A DNA stretch of 54,410 nucleotides from Lactobacillus acetotolerans DSM 20749 = JCM 3825 (GCF_001436775.1 NZ_AYZC01000004.1:1-54410), one strand, 5' to 3'; positions 45,195 through 54,381 are shown, numbered from the stretch's first letter. The notes: generated from the letters alone by a model not told the origin. Numbers and translations are program-made.

Positions 45195-46064
45195 TTATAA
45201 TACCTTTTTATAAAGATCTAAGAAACTGGCTAATAATTGACCGTTTAACCCAGTTAAATTTGCCTTTGCGTGGTCAATTAAATTAGTTAATTCTTTTCGG
45301 CTTTGATCGATTCCAAGAAGGGTTAAAGTATTGTTTTTCCCCTCTTCTTTATCTTTATGAGTTTCTTTACCTGCCTCTTCGCTTGTTTCGACTACGTCAA
45401 CTAAATCATCATAAATTTGGTAAGAGCGGCCGAAATCTTTAGCAAAAGCAACTAATTTATCTTTCTGTTCAGAATCCGCACCTGCATAAACTGCAGCCAT
45501 CTTGACACTAGCCTCAATAAGACAGCCGGTTTTGAGCCACTCCATCCGGTTAATAAACTTAGCATTACCGGCAACACTTGCATTATTAGTGGAATCAATA
45601 TCTAAATATTGACCACCAACCATGCCGTTTGGTCCAACTGCACGGGTAATAATTGTAACAAGTTGGGAAGACTTACTACCTTCCGCAATCCATTGAATAC
45701 CCATTGGAAGTAAGGCATCTCCGGCTAAAATAGCTTCTGCCTCACCCCATTTTTTGTGGCTGGTTAACTTACCACGGCGATAATTATCATTATCCATTGC
45801 AGGTAAATCATCATGAATCAATGAATAAGTATGGATTAATTCAATTCCACAGGCTATTCTAACTTCCTGCTCACCAATTTTTTTACCTAAAGTATACAAA
45901 GTTGAAAGGAAAAGCAACGGACGCAGACGCTTGCCGCCAGCCATTACTGAATAAGCCATAATCTTGCCTATTTTTTTATCATCAACTTCACTAGCCAAAT
46001 GTTTCTCTAAATAATTGTTAATTATTGGTGTCCAATGACTTTGAAATTCTTTAAATACTGTCAT
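45195..46064 (-). CDS. ispA: Polyprenyl (farnesyl) diphosphate synthase
   Basis: The 289-residue all-helical protein has the first Asp-rich motif HDDLPAMDNDNYRRG, GGKRLRP and the second motif YQIYDDLVDVVE. It condenses IPP with allylic diphosphates to give FPP for undecaprenyl and other chains. It starts 2 bases after the xseB stop; xseA-xseB-ispA is the standard order. No dxs follows. Confidence 0.95.
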   Translation of the reverse strand: MTVFKEFQSHWTPIINNYLEKHLASEVDDKKIGKIMAYSVMAGGKRLRPLLFLSTLYTLGKKIGEQEVRIACGIELIHTYSLIHDDLPAMDNDNYRRGKLTSHKKWGEAEAILAGDALLPMGIQWIAEGSKSSQLVTIITRAVGPNGMVGGQYLDIDSTNNASVAGNAKFINRMEWLKTGCLIEASVKMAAVYAGADSEQKDKLVAFAKDFGRSYQIYDDLVDVVETSEEAGKETHKDKEEGKNNTLTLLGIDQSRKELTNLIDHAKANLTGLNGQLLASFLDLYKKVL

Positions 46065-46066
46065 AA

Positions 46067-46309
46067 CTATTCCTCTGGTGATGATGCATTTTTAGGATCT
46101 AACTTGTGCTCAGTACCATCGCTATCAACTAACTTAGCAACTGTTTCTTCAGCTTGAGTTAGCTTTTTATTTAAGTTACGGCTAATAGTAACCCCTTCTT
46201 GGAACTCTTTTAATGCATCCTCCAAAGGGACATTGCCGTTTTCTAAATTAGTAACAATTTTTTGTAAATCATTTAGTTGTTCTTCAAAATTATTTTTCTT
46301 TGTTGCCAT
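46067..46309 (-). CDS. xseB: Exodeoxyribonuclease VII small subunit
   Basis: The 80-residue helical protein has FEEQLNDLQKIVTNLENGNVPLEDAL-type sequence, split here as NLENGNVPLEDALKEFQEG, and LNKKLTQAEETV. It coats XseA to form ExoVII, which degrades single-stranded DNA. It overlaps xseA by 20 bases. Confidence 0.95.
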   Translation of the reverse strand: MATKKNNFEEQLNDLQKIVTNLENGNVPLEDALKEFQEGVTISRNLNKKLTQAEETVAKLVDSDGTEHKLDPKNASSPEE

Positions 46310-47660
46310 TATTGTTTCTCCTAATTGACTTCACCGTTGCACTTGCATCGCCATCTTTAAAATGAAGCTTAATTAATTCTTTCTCTTTAATTTGCTTAAT
46401 CGAACTAACCGTTTTGCCCTGATCGTCTGTTGTATAAACAAAGCCACGATCCAAGGTCTTCAGCGGGCTATAATCATCCAACTGCTGCGTAAGTTGGCTA
46501 AATTGGTTACGTTTACCCTTCAAAAAATGATTCATATTATCAAACAAACGCCGATTATAAAAATCGCGCTGCTGCAAAAATTGGTCAATCTTTTTATCAG
46601 GGCTAGCCGACATTAACTTTTGCCGCAACAAGTTATAACTTTGCCGCGCACGTTCAACTTTATTCTGCATACTGCTCTGCAAACGCTGCTTCAATATGTC
46701 CAGAGTTTGTGCTTGTTGGTCGTAAAGCCTAGTAGGTTCACGCATAATTACAGAATTATTGATTCGGTTTAACGCATCCCGCCTTACACGAATAATTCCT
46801 TGCATACTGGCAAGAAGTGAATTTTGCATTTGCCGAATATTAGCCAATTCATCTGCTAAATTTGGAGTGGCATATTCTGCGGCTGCCGTTGGCGTAGCTG
46901 CCCGCTTATCGGCAACCAGATCACAAAGGGTGGTATCCGTTTCGTGTCCAACTGAAGAAATCACCGGCATTTTCATACTGTAAACCTGACGGACAACTTC
47001 TTCTTCGTTAAAAGGCCAAAGATTTTCTAGAGATCCACCACCACGACCGATAATCATAACATCATATTTATCGCCATAGGAAGCTATCTGCCGCATTGCA
47101 CGAACAAGAGAGTCAGCCGCAGCATCCCCTTGTACTTGAGCTGGGAACAGGTCAACCTCTGCATGTGGAAAACGGCGGTTAGCCGTAACTAAAATATCAT
47201 GGATAACTGCTCCTGACGCACTGGTAACAACAGCTATATTATCAGGAAAATGCGGTAAGGGCTTTTTATGTGCAGGGTCAAACAGCCCTTCTTTAGACAG
47301 TTTTGCCTGCAATTGTTTTAATTGCTCATATAAGGCACCGAGGCCAGCCGGTTCCATCGTTTCTGCATAAAACTGATAGGATCCTTGGGGGCTATAAACA
47401 CTTACATATCCTGTAACGTAAACTTTCATTCCCTCTTCGGGTCTAAATTTAACCTTATTAAAGTAAGAACGAAACATTACCACGTTAATTTTGGATTTTT
47501 CATCTTTTAATGAAAAATACTGGTGTGAATTACGGCGAAAACGAAAGTTTGACAACTCTCCCTGCAGAAATACTTTATGCAGGTAAGGATCATTTTTAAA
47601 TTTTTGGGTAATGTAATAATTTAAAGTCGTAACCGTAAGATATTTATTCTCTGAGGCCAT
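46290..47660 (-). CDS. xseA: Exodeoxyribonuclease VII large subunit
   Basis: The 456-residue protein has an N-terminal OB fold (VFLQGELSNFR, YQFYAETMEPAG) and the catalytic domain IAVVTSASGAVIHDI, IIGRGGGSLENLWPFN and ISSVGHETDTTLCD. A long helical region then holds XseB. It overlaps folD by 17 bases. Confidence 0.97.
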   Translation of the reverse strand: MASENKYLTVTTLNYYITQKFKNDPYLHKVFLQGELSNFRFRRNSHQYFSLKDEKSKINVVMFRSYFNKVKFRPEEGMKVYVTGYVSVYSPQGSYQFYAETMEPAGLGALYEQLKQLQAKLSKEGLFDPAHKKPLPHFPDNIAVVTSASGAVIHDILVTANRRFPHAEVDLFPAQVQGDAAADSLVRAMRQIASYGDKYDVMIIGRGGGSLENLWPFNEEEVVRQVYSMKMPVISSVGHETDTTLCDLVADKRAATPTAAAEYATPNLADELANIRQMQNSLLASMQGIIRVRRDALNRINNSVIMREPTRLYDQQAQTLDILKQRLQSSMQNKVERARQSYNLLRQKLMSASPDKKIDQFLQQRDFYNRRLFDNMNHFLKGKRNQFSQLTQQLDDYSPLKTLDRGFVYTTDDQGKTVSSIKQIKEKELIKLHFKDGDASATVKSIRRNNNGNKEK

Positions 47661-48498
47661 TAGCTCTCCTCGTTAATTTAATAACTTGCTCCATTAAAGA
47701 TTCAACTGTTAAGGGACCAACGCCACCTGGAACTGGGGTAATATAACTGGCTTTAGGTAAAACATCATCAAAAGCCACATCCCCAACTAAGTGTCCGCGG
47801 ATATGATTAATCCCAACGTCGATCACAACGACACCATCTTTCACCATGTCAGCAGTAACCAAGTTAGCTTGCCCTGCAGCAGAAATCAGAACATCAGCTC
47901 GTTTAGTGTACTCAGAAATATCTTTGGTTTCTAAGTGTAAAACTGAAACGGTAGCATCCCTCTCCAGCATTAAAGCAGCAAGGGGCTTACCAACAATATT
48001 ACTACGGCCAATAATAACGACGTCCTTACTCTTTAAGTCAATCTGATAGTGATCTAATAATGCCATTATGCCATCAATCGTAGCTGGTTCAACGAAGTGG
48101 TTGCCCTGCCACAAACGGCCAACATTACTTGGGGTTAAACAATCAACATCCTTATTAGGATCAATTCTTTCAACTGCTTGATTTACATTAATTTGTTTCG
48201 GTGCAGGTAACTGAATCATAATACCGTAAACTTTGGGATCGGCATTTAATTTATCGATTAAAGCTAGCAGATCTGACTGTTGTTCGTCAGTTGGCAACTG
48301 GTAAATTTTTTGGATAATCCCTACGCTTTTAGCCCGTCTTTTCTTAGTACGGACATAAACCTTGCTACCCGGATCGTCTCCAATATTAATTACGCAAAAT
48401 AGTGGGATTATATTTTGCTTTTTTAGATCTGTAACTTTTTCTTTAAGTTTATCTGCACGCAAATTAGCTAATGCCTTACCATCAAGAATTTTTCCCAT
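47644..48498 (-). CDS. folD: Methylene-tetrahydrofolate dehydrogenase/cyclohydrolase FolD
   Basis: The 284-residue protein has VYVRTKKRRAKSVGI with the catalytic Lys region, GIMIQLPAP, the NAD(P) site VIIGRSNIVGKP and the C-terminal TPVPGGVGPLTV. It interconverts one-carbon folates. The ATG at 48498 is preceded by GAGGG; a longer start 36 bases up lacks a family match. Confidence 0.97.
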   Translation of the reverse strand: MGKILDGKALANLRADKLKEKVTDLKKQNIIPLFCVINIGDDPGSKVYVRTKKRRAKSVGIIQKIYQLPTDEQQSDLLALIDKLNADPKVYGIMIQLPAPKQINVNQAVERIDPNKDVDCLTPSNVGRLWQGNHFVEPATIDGIMALLDHYQIDLKSKDVVIIGRSNIVGKPLAALMLERDATVSVLHLETKDISEYTKRADVLISAAGQANLVTADMVKDGVVVIDVGINHIRGHLVGDVAFDDVLPKASYITPVPGGVGPLTVESLMEQVIKLTRRANGLRE

Positions 48499-48553
48499 TA
48501 AATCATTTCCCTCTTCTATAAAAATAGCCGGCATTATTGCCGGCCATTGATTA

Positions 48554-48949
48554 TTATTTAATGAAGTTTGCTAATACACCATTAACAAATGGTTTTGTCT
48601 TCGGATCGGCAAATTCATCACATAAATTTAAAGCTTCATTAACCGCTGCTTTAGGGTCAATTTCGTCACTATACTTAATTTCATATAAAGCAACTTCCAT
48701 AATTGCAACCGCGATCTTATTAACTCGATCTAGCTGCCAACCCTTTTTAAGATGGCTGCCTAAATCTTTCTTTAATTCGTCACGCTTTGCAAGGACGCCC
48801 TCAATTAAAATTTTTGAATAAGCAGAAAGTTCCTTCAAATCTAGTGTTATAACAATTTTAGTTTCAACTTCTGCTGCAGAATAATCTGGCTCTTCATTAG
48901 CCAAATAAACTGCCTGCATAGCTACTCTACGACTCTCGTGTTGATTCAT
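48554..48949 (-). CDS. nusB: Transcription antitermination factor NusB
   Basis: The 131-residue helical protein has ESRRVAMQAVYL at the start, then IAVAIMEVALYEIKY and the family's PKAAVNEALNLCDEFAD near the C-terminus. It acts in rRNA antitermination. The ATG at 48949 lies inside the end of yqhY (22-base overlap). Confidence 0.95.
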   Translation of the reverse strand: MNQHESRRVAMQAVYLANEEPDYSAAEVETKIVITLDLKELSAYSKILIEGVLAKRDELKKDLGSHLKKGWQLDRVNKIAVAIMEVALYEIKYSDEIDPKAAVNEALNLCDEFADPKTKPFVNGVLANFIK

Positions 48950-49385
48950 CTTTACTCTTTTCGTCACTATCTGAAAACAGCTTAGAAGTAGCTTGATCAC
49001 TATCTTCTTCATCTTCTGGGAAAACCAAGCCAACAACATGAACGTTAATTTCTTTTAATGTTAAATCGGTCATCTGCAATAGTTGCTCTTTTAATGCTTT
49101 TTGCAATTCAACCGCAACTTTAGGAACATAAACTCCAGATTCAACGTAAACATAAACGTCAGCGATAAGTTTGTTATCCTTATCTACCTTGACGTTAACG
49201 CCTCTGCGCCGATCTTCACGACCAAAGACCCAATTAATTCCTGATCTAACATTACCACGCATTCCTGCAACGCCGTCAACTTTTTCAGCAGCAATGCCCA
49301 TGATAACTTCAAGGACTCTTGGATCAATCTCGATCTGTTCGCCGTTTTTCTCACCATTTAAGACAATTTTTGAACTATCTGCCAT
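48927..49385 (-). CDS. yqhY: Asp23/Gls24 family protein YqhY
   Basis: The 152-residue protein has an Asp23 core: IDPRVLEVIMGIAAEKVDGV, GRREDRRRGVNVKV-type basic stretch (here FGREDRRRGVNVKVD) and YVYVESGVYVPKVAVELQ, with an acidic tail. It is the second Asp23 protein in the window (the first is YloU). In Bacillus, YqhY lies after accBC and affects acetyl-CoA carboxylase; no acc genes are here. It lies between efp and nusB. Confidence 0.9.
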   Translation of the reverse strand: MADSSKIVLNGEKNGEQIEIDPRVLEVIMGIAAEKVDGVAGMRGNVRSGINWVFGREDRRRGVNVKVDKDNKLIADVYVYVESGVYVPKVAVELQKALKEQLLQMTDLTLKEINVHVVGLVFPEDEEDSDQATSKLFSDSDEKSKDESTRES

Positions 49386-49402
49386 TTTCTTACCTCAAAA
49401 AA

Positions 49403-49972
49403 TTACTTATTTGCACGGGATATATAGGTACCATCCGTAGTATTAATAGTTAGGACATCACCTTTATTAATAAAGAAAGGAACGTTAACTACTAAACCAG
49501 TTTCCATAGTCGCTGGCTTGCCACCACCAGATGAAGTATCACCCTTAATATTAGGTTCAGTCTTAGTAACTGTTAGGTCAACCGTATTAGGCAATTCAAT
49601 TCCTAAGGTCTTCCCATCGTGCATCATTACGCTTACAACCATGTTTTCTTTTAAGTACTTGGCTTCATCTTCAACCTGCTCTCGTGGAATCGCTAATTGA
49701 TCATAAGTTGTAGTATCCATAAATACGTAGCTAGAACCATCATTATACAGATATTGCATGCTCTTTGTCTCAATTTCGGCAGTTTCAACTTTAGCGGTTG
49801 AACGAAAAGTGTGCTCTTGAACTGCACCAGTATTTAAACTCTTAAGTTTTGAACGAACAAAAGCGCTACCTTTACCTGGTTTTACGTGTTGGAATTCAAC
49901 AATCCGCCACAAATCATTATTATATTTTATGGTTAACCCGTTCTTGAATTCGTTAACTGAAATCATTGTCAT
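49403..49972 (-). CDS. efp: Elongation factor P
   Basis: The 189-residue protein has an N-terminal KOW-like domain with the tip loop [10 protein letters not shown] (Lys34 at the position often modified) and two OB domains, ending in TNTTDG-type IYISRANK (here [10 protein letters not shown]). It relieves ribosome stalling at polyproline. GAGGA lies 7 bases before the ATG. It is the first gene of the long efp-to-ASCH run. Confidence 0.97.
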   Translation of the reverse strand: MTMISVNEFKNGLTIKYNNDLWRIVEFQHVKPGKGSAFVRSKLKSLNTGAVQEHTFRSTAKVETAEIETKSMQYLYNDGSSYVFMDTTTYDQLAIPREQVEDEAKYLKENMVVSVMMHDGKTLGIELPNTVDLTVTKTEPNIKGDTSSGGGKPATMETGLVVNVPFFINKGDVLTINTTDGTYISRANK

Positions 49973-50086
49973 TGTAAGTTCCTCATCTCCACATTATATT
50001 TTACCAATTTATAGATCATTTTACTATAAATAAAATTAGTCTATGGATAAATTTAAGTTATCTTTTCTATTTTTTGCGTGAACAAC

Positions 50087-50119
50087 AAAAAAACGAGGAG
50101 CCATTGCTTCTCGTTTTTT
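50087..50119 (-). terminator. Terminator after rpmA
   Basis: AACGAGGAGC and GCTTCTCGTT form a 10-bp stem with one mismatch, with A-run and T-run flanks on both sides. Confidence 0.82.
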
Positions 50120-50133
50120 CTTTAAAAGTTAAA

Positions 50134-50427
50134 TTACTTAGCTTCTTTTGCAGCAGGAACTATAGAAACTTGCTTTCTGTACTTACCGTAACGCTCAAAT
50201 TTAACAACACCGTTTACCAATGCAAACAAAGTGTCATCTCCACCTTGGCCTACGTTCTTACCTGGATGAATCTTAGTACCACGTTGACGGTAAATAATAG
50301 TACCTGCGTGGATCTCTTCACCATCTCCAGCTTTAGCGCCTAAACGACGACCAGCTGAATTACGACCGTTGGCAGTAGAACCGCCACCCTTGTGGTGGGC
50401 AAATAATTTCAAACCTAAAATATTCAT
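50134..50427 (-). CDS. rpmA: 50S ribosomal protein L27 with cleavable N-terminal extension
   Basis: The 97-residue protein has [10 protein letters not shown] before [18 protein letters not shown]. Firmicutes L27 carries such an extension with a LxLFA-type end that the Prp cysteine protease must remove to expose the residues reaching the peptidyl transferase centre. The ATG at 50427 is better spaced from GAGGTGA than one at 50433. Only 18 bases separate it from rplU: the usual prp gene between them is missing here. Confidence 0.96.
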   Translation of the reverse strand: MNILGLKLFAHHKGGGSTANGRNSAGRRLGAKAGDGEEIHAGTIIYRQRGTKIHPGKNVGQGGDDTLFALVNGVVKFERYGKYRKQVSIVPAAKEAK

Positions 50428-50445
50428 TATCATTTCACCTCTGAA

Positions 50446-50757
50446 TTAAGCTTCTATTTTTTCAACTGTAACCTTAGTATAAGGTTGACGGTGACCATAC
50501 TTTGAATGTGAGTGCTTCTTTGGCTTGTAATGGAAAGTCGTAACTTTCTTTTCCTTGCCTTGCTTTTCAACTTTAGCGCTAACCTTAGCACCCTTAACTA
50601 ATGGGGCACCAATCTTAACGTCTTTGCCGTCAGCTACAAGGATAACTTTATCAAAGGTAACTTCCTTACCTTCTTTAGCATCAAGCTTTTCTACAAAAAC
50701 AGTGTCACCTTCAGCAACTTTGTATTGCTTACCACCGGTTTTAATAATTGCGTACAT
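50446..50757 (-). CDS. rplU: 50S ribosomal protein L21
   Basis: The 103-residue protein has [17 protein letters not shown] and the C-terminal [20 protein letters not shown], as in L21. GGAGGTG precedes the ATG. It has its own promoter and a structured leader and is co-transcribed with rpmA. Confidence 0.98.
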   Translation of the reverse strand: MYAIIKTGGKQYKVAEGDTVFVEKLDAKEGKEVTFDKVILVADGKDVKIGAPLVKGAKVSAKVEKQGKEKKVTTFHYKPKKHSHSKYGHRQPYTKVTVEKIEA

Positions 50758-50869
50758 TTGTACACCTCCGAAAAATACTCAGACTCGCCAATCGAGGTGC
50801 TTCTTATTCAGAAAAACTTCTTACCCCGAAACGTGCGGTTGCAGATGTGGAGGTCTCCACAAATACAAC
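50758..50869 (-). ncRNA. Probable L21 ribosomal-protein leader
   Basis: The 5' UTR of about 110 bases contains a perfect hairpin (TGTGGAG / CTCCACA region) followed by GCAACCGCACG and CGGGGTAAGAAG, then AGCACCTCGATTGGCGAGTCTGAGT near the ribosome binding site. Length, position and blocks fit the Firmicutes L21 leader. Assignment is by recognition, not by a covariance search. Confidence 0.65.
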
Positions 50870-50875
50870 TACTCT

Positions 50876-50904
50876 ATAATACTACCTAAAAAGCAAGATA
50901 TCAA
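50876..50904 (-). promoter_or_regulatory. rplU promoter
   Basis: On the minus strand TTGATA (50899-50904), 17 bases, TATTAT (50876-50881). Confidence 0.75.
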
Positions 50905-50911
50905 TGGAAAA

Positions 50912-52270
50912 TCACTTAACATTAATAGTTTTATACTCAATTGTTTGGTTGCCTTCATAAGCCGGCAGCCTATTTTCTGCCCGATAAAGGGCACGCTCAA
51001 AGGATTGGTATCCCTTACTTGAACTTACGGCAAATTTTACATTGTACTTGCCAACATATTCACGGATATTCCACGTGCTGTCATGAGCTGCGAAGGCGGT
51101 CACGAGGATAACTATATCTAAATCCTTAATTTGATTTTCTATAACCTTCTTTTTGCCCTGAAAAGCGTCGATTGGAATGGGTATACCGTTATAACGCTTA
51201 ACAATGCTTTCAAGCATGGCTTCATTCTGGTTATCACCGATCGCAACACCCACACGTTGGTAGTGCAGATCCATGTCTAGTTTGGTTAATTCATCTTCAG
51301 AAGTATCTTTATTTTCTTTTTTCTTCCTATTATTAACACTATTATGTTTAGGCTGATCTACCTGATAAATCCAGCGAATTTGAACGGCATCAGCCGGGTT
51401 CTTCTTCAAACGAACATCCCCAGTATACCAGGCCAAATCAACGATCGACCCGTCTACCAAGTGCACCTCATCATCTTGATAGCGACTCGAGTCAACCGGG
51501 ACAACCACTGCTTTACCACGAATACGCAACTTTTTACCATTAATATTACGTGTTATAGCTAAATGATTTGGTCTTCCCTGAACCACAGCATACTTAAAAG
51601 TTGCAATCTGATCATAATCATATGTACGAAGCTTCCGGTGTCCCACTATTCTAAGGACGGTAGCCTCATAGTGAGGATTATTGTGTTCCGCAATTGCTTC
51701 GACAATGTCCCCGCTCTTAAGATTAAGGGAATGAATTTGTGATTCTCTCAAAGTGTAGACACGCTCACCGTTACTATTGATCAAATCACAGCCTGAAACC
51801 AGGCGAATAACGGTATAACGCTTGCCCTTGCGATAATCGCGCTTCGGCTTTTTCTTAGGTTTCATCGCCTGTTCAAAGATTTTCTTATTAACCGAATCTT
51901 TATTGGTCACAGAGTCTTGAATAGCCTGGCCAAGTTTACCTAAGACATCGCCATATCTTTTACCGATATCTGGTACAAAAGTTAGTTGGTGAAGTGCAGA
52001 CAAGGATGAATTTTTAGCAGCAGGATCCCCAGGAGAGGCAATTAATTTAGTTAGGGCAATGATAAGCTGCTTAACCTGTTTAATATTTGCCTTGCTCTGC
52101 GAATTATCCGGCTTTTTAACGGCTTTGGCTTTAACGGGTTTATTGCTGTCCTTATTCCCACCAGCCATCGCAATAATTACCCGGATAGCATTTAAACTAT
52201 TTTGCAGGCTTTTGTCATCGCCAGTGGTTTTATTCAAAATTCTTTTTAAATTATTTCGGTAATCAAACAT
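50912..52270 (-). CDS. DUF2325-like C-terminal domain protein, unknown function
   Basis: The 452-residue protein has a helical N-terminal third (about 1-140, Lys-rich), a middle beta-rich part (RYTVIRLVSGCDLINSNG, SGDIVEAI) and a C-terminal alpha/beta domain: VGVAIGDNQNEAMLESIVKR, DLDIVILVTAFAAHDSTWNI, KFAVSSSKGYQSFERALYR. The last part resembles DUF2325. The family has no settled function. A GxxxN-type turn at VAIGDNQN suggests ligand or nucleic-acid binding, but this is a guess. It lies alone between the L21 unit and the hydrolase. Confidence 0.65.
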   Translation of the reverse strand: MFDYRNNLKRILNKTTGDDKSLQNSLNAIRVIIAMAGGNKDSNKPVKAKAVKKPDNSQSKANIKQVKQLIIALTKLIASPGDPAAKNSSLSALHQLTFVPDIGKRYGDVLGKLGQAIQDSVTNKDSVNKKIFEQAMKPKKKPKRDYRKGKRYTVIRLVSGCDLINSNGERVYTLRESQIHSLNLKSGDIVEAIAEHNNPHYEATVLRIVGHRKLRTYDYDQIATFKYAVVQGRPNHLAITRNINGKKLRIRGKAVVVPVDSSRYQDDEVHLVDGSIVDLAWYTGDVRLKKNPADAVQIRWIYQVDQPKHNSVNNRKKKENKDTSEDELTKLDMDLHYQRVGVAIGDNQNEAMLESIVKRYNGIPIPIDAFQGKKKVIENQIKDLDIVILVTAFAAHDSTWNIREYVGKYNVKFAVSSSKGYQSFERALYRAENRLPAYEGNQTIEYKTINVK

Positions 52271-52354
52271 ATTTTCCTCAGACTCTTTATCACTAAGTAT
52301 CTAGTATATACTTATTACTTATTTATTATAATTAAAAGAGTTTAGTGACAAAAT

Positions 52355-52377
52355 AAAAAACAGGCTGCTAACCTGCT
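52355..52377 (-). terminator. Terminator after the alpha/beta hydrolase
   Basis: AACAGG pairs with CCTGCT (one wobble) across a 7-base loop, with six T on the minus strand. Short stem. Confidence 0.6.
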
Positions 52378-52381
52378 TTCT

Positions 52382-53278
52382 TCAATCGACAATATAATTT
52401 TTAAAGAATTCAATTTCCTGATCATTGGCAAGCTGGGCTAATTTATCCCTTTGATTAATAAAGAATACGTGTGCCCGCGGATTTTCATCGTTACCGTAGC
52501 TCTTGCAAATAGCCTGGATACCATGACCCAATAAAAAGCCAAAAAGAGTGAATTGAATATCATGCAAGAAATCTTTATTAGCCGTAATCAAAAAAGTTGG
52601 CAAGAAATCCTTAGTTATATATTTTTCTACATCCAGTTGTTCATGATACTTCTTAACGGTAGCCGGTGTGAAATATGCACCTTCTAGCCCCGCTAAACTT
52701 GCCGGTGTTAACACGAATGAAGCAGCACAATTCAAGCCAATGGCTCTGAAATGCAAATTCAATGGTTTATAAGGAAACAATTTAGCATAATCAGGATTAG
52801 TCAGAATAGTTGTATATTGCTCAACCATTTGACCACCGGCACTATCTCCTAGAAGAAAAAAATTATTACGATCTAAACGGTATTCATCGGCATGATCATC
52901 GATCCAATGTAAATATGTATCCACATCGTTTAATTCGTCAGGAAATTCCGCATGCTCTGGAGCCAAACGATAATTAGGATTGATAAAAGCAAAACCACGT
53001 TTTGCTAGACCCATCCCATAATATTGGTAGGTTTCTTTGGTGCCATAAACCCAACCGCCACCATGAACATTAATAATGGTAGGAAAAGGAGGATCTACTT
53101 TTTTAGGTAGATAAATATCTAGTGAATTCCACTTAGAATCTTGACCGTATTGCAGGTTATCAAAGCGTTCTACTTCCGGAATGTTATGCGGTAAACCTGC
53201 GTCACGTTTGTCATCACTTTTTTTGGCACCTGTCCTAAATTTGGTGACCGCCTGCATCAATTTTTCATTAATTTTCAT
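52382..53278 (-). CDS. Alpha/beta hydrolase (esterase/lipase, HSL-like)
   Basis: The 298-residue protein has the oxyanion HGGGW (72-76), YRLAPEH, nucleophile GDSAGG (Ser146), and a C-terminal NPRAHVFF with the likely catalytic His; ITANKDFLHD probably provides the acid. The set matches the hormone-sensitive-lipase/esterase group that cleaves short acyl esters. No signal peptide. The ATG at 53278 is chosen for AGAAGG, 8 bases upstream; an ATG at 53284 is too close to it. Confidence 0.85.
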   Translation of the reverse strand: MKINEKLMQAVTKFRTGAKKSDDKRDAGLPHNIPEVERFDNLQYGQDSKWNSLDIYLPKKVDPPFPTIINVHGGGWVYGTKETYQYYGMGLAKRGFAFINPNYRLAPEHAEFPDELNDVDTYLHWIDDHADEYRLDRNNFFLLGDSAGGQMVEQYTTILTNPDYAKLFPYKPLNLHFRAIGLNCAASFVLTPASLAGLEGAYFTPATVKKYHEQLDVEKYITKDFLPTFLITANKDFLHDIQFTLFGFLLGHGIQAICKSYGNDENPRAHVFFINQRDKLAQLANDQEIEFFKNYIVD

Positions 53279-53354
53279 TATCATTACCTTCTCTTTAATG
53301 AGTATTCTATAGTAATTAATTATATAATTTTAGTATAGGAAAGGGTTGATTAAC

Positions 53355-54380
53355 ATGGGATTTTTTAGAAAATTACTCAAAAACATCACTAACAAGAAAC
53401 AGCAGAATGAACAAAAAATACAAGTCAAAAAAGATAGAAAATTACTCTATCCGTACCTTTGCAAAAAAACAATCGATGATCATCCTAACCTAGATGAATA
53501 TAACCTCGCACGATTATATTCAATAGAAAATTATTTGAACCAGAAAAAGAAAACTAAAGAAAATGATCATCTCACCCTTGAACGCTTTTATCGGCAAGAT
53601 AAATTATTCAATTGGGTGGGAATTGCAGCCGATATTAGATTTGAAAACAAGCGCAGCGGTGGTCGACTCTTACTTGAAAGGGTCGCGTTAGATAACCCCG
53701 AACATCCCGTTTTTATTGACGACCACTTATGGTTAAAACTAAATGACGTTAAGGCTGTCTTGACTGACCAGCAAACTATAGGAAGTGGTGACGCCGTCAG
53801 AGGCGTTAGCAAAATTGACAGTTATATTGGCAAAGAGCAGCAAGATAAATTTGGTTTAAGAAAAACGGTCATTAAAAATGCTGGAATTTACGTTGGCAAA
53901 AAGATCCGCAACCCGCACCAAACAAACTTACATTGCAAGATAGTCAGTAATTATGATCGTAAAAAAGATTGGGTAGCTAAAATAAGCAATAAAGAAAATG
54001 TATCCAATCTTATAAATAAAAAAATCGATATTAACGAGCTTTTACAACAAAAAGGACACGTTGAATATAGATTAAAGGGCAACACACATAGGCACATTAT
54101 TCCCCAAGCTGTTGACTTACCTACCAAAACAAAATCTAAAAAGAAAGCTAACGATTCTGTCAATCAAATAAAGCAAAACGCGCAGAAATTATTAGTTAAA
54201 AAGAAAAATCATATTGTTGTTCAGGGAACAATCACCAGGTACACTGGTAAAATCGGTCAAATCAGATACTACCGTGACCAACAGGATGTTCTACAACTCG
54301 CCATTCAAGTTCAAAATATTAGGGATAAACTCAATATCAAAATAGCCAGTAGAAGCAATGTCATTAAGTTAAGACATTGA
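53355..54380 (+). CDS. Unknown basic cytoplasmic protein, two beta-rich domains
   Basis: I do not recognise a family. The 341-residue protein starts MGFFRKLLKNITNKK (amphipathic, Lys-rich). A first beta-rich domain (WVGIAADIRFENKRSGGRLLLE, FIDDHLWLKL) and a last one (VVQGTITRYTGKIGQIRYY) look like small barrels. They are joined by Lys-rich linkers. Nucleic-acid binding would fit the charge but is a guess. The ATG at 53355 is chosen over a TTG at 53346 (AAAGGG upstream). A TATAAT lies at 53323-53328. Its last codons and stop fall inside the 26-bp repeat that recurs at the other end of the window. Confidence 0.6.
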   Translation: MGFFRKLLKNITNKKQQNEQKIQVKKDRKLLYPYLCKKTIDDHPNLDEYNLARLYSIENYLNQKKKTKENDHLTLERFYRQDKLFNWVGIAADIRFENKRSGGRLLLERVALDNPEHPVFIDDHLWLKLNDVKAVLTDQQTIGSGDAVRGVSKIDSYIGKEQQDKFGLRKTVIKNAGIYVGKKIRNPHQTNLHCKIVSNYDRKKDWVAKISNKENVSNLINKKIDINELLQQKGHVEYRLKGNTHRHIIPQAVDLPTKTKSKKKANDSVNQIKQNAQKLLVKKKNHIVVQGTITRYTGKIGQIRYYRDQQDVLQLAIQVQNIRDKLNIKIASRSNVIKLRH

Positions 54381-54381
54381 C
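54356..54381 (+). repeat. 26-bp repeat, copy 2
   Basis: Identical to the reverse complement of 30-55. It encodes NVIKLRH and the TGA of the gene ending at 54380. Arms CAATGTC and GACATTG are self-complementary. Confidence 0.8.

Noticed and set aside
53588-53812. Antisense open frames within the unknown 53355 gene
   Set aside because: Ser/Leu-rich shadow of an AT-rich gene; no ribosome binding site or promoter.
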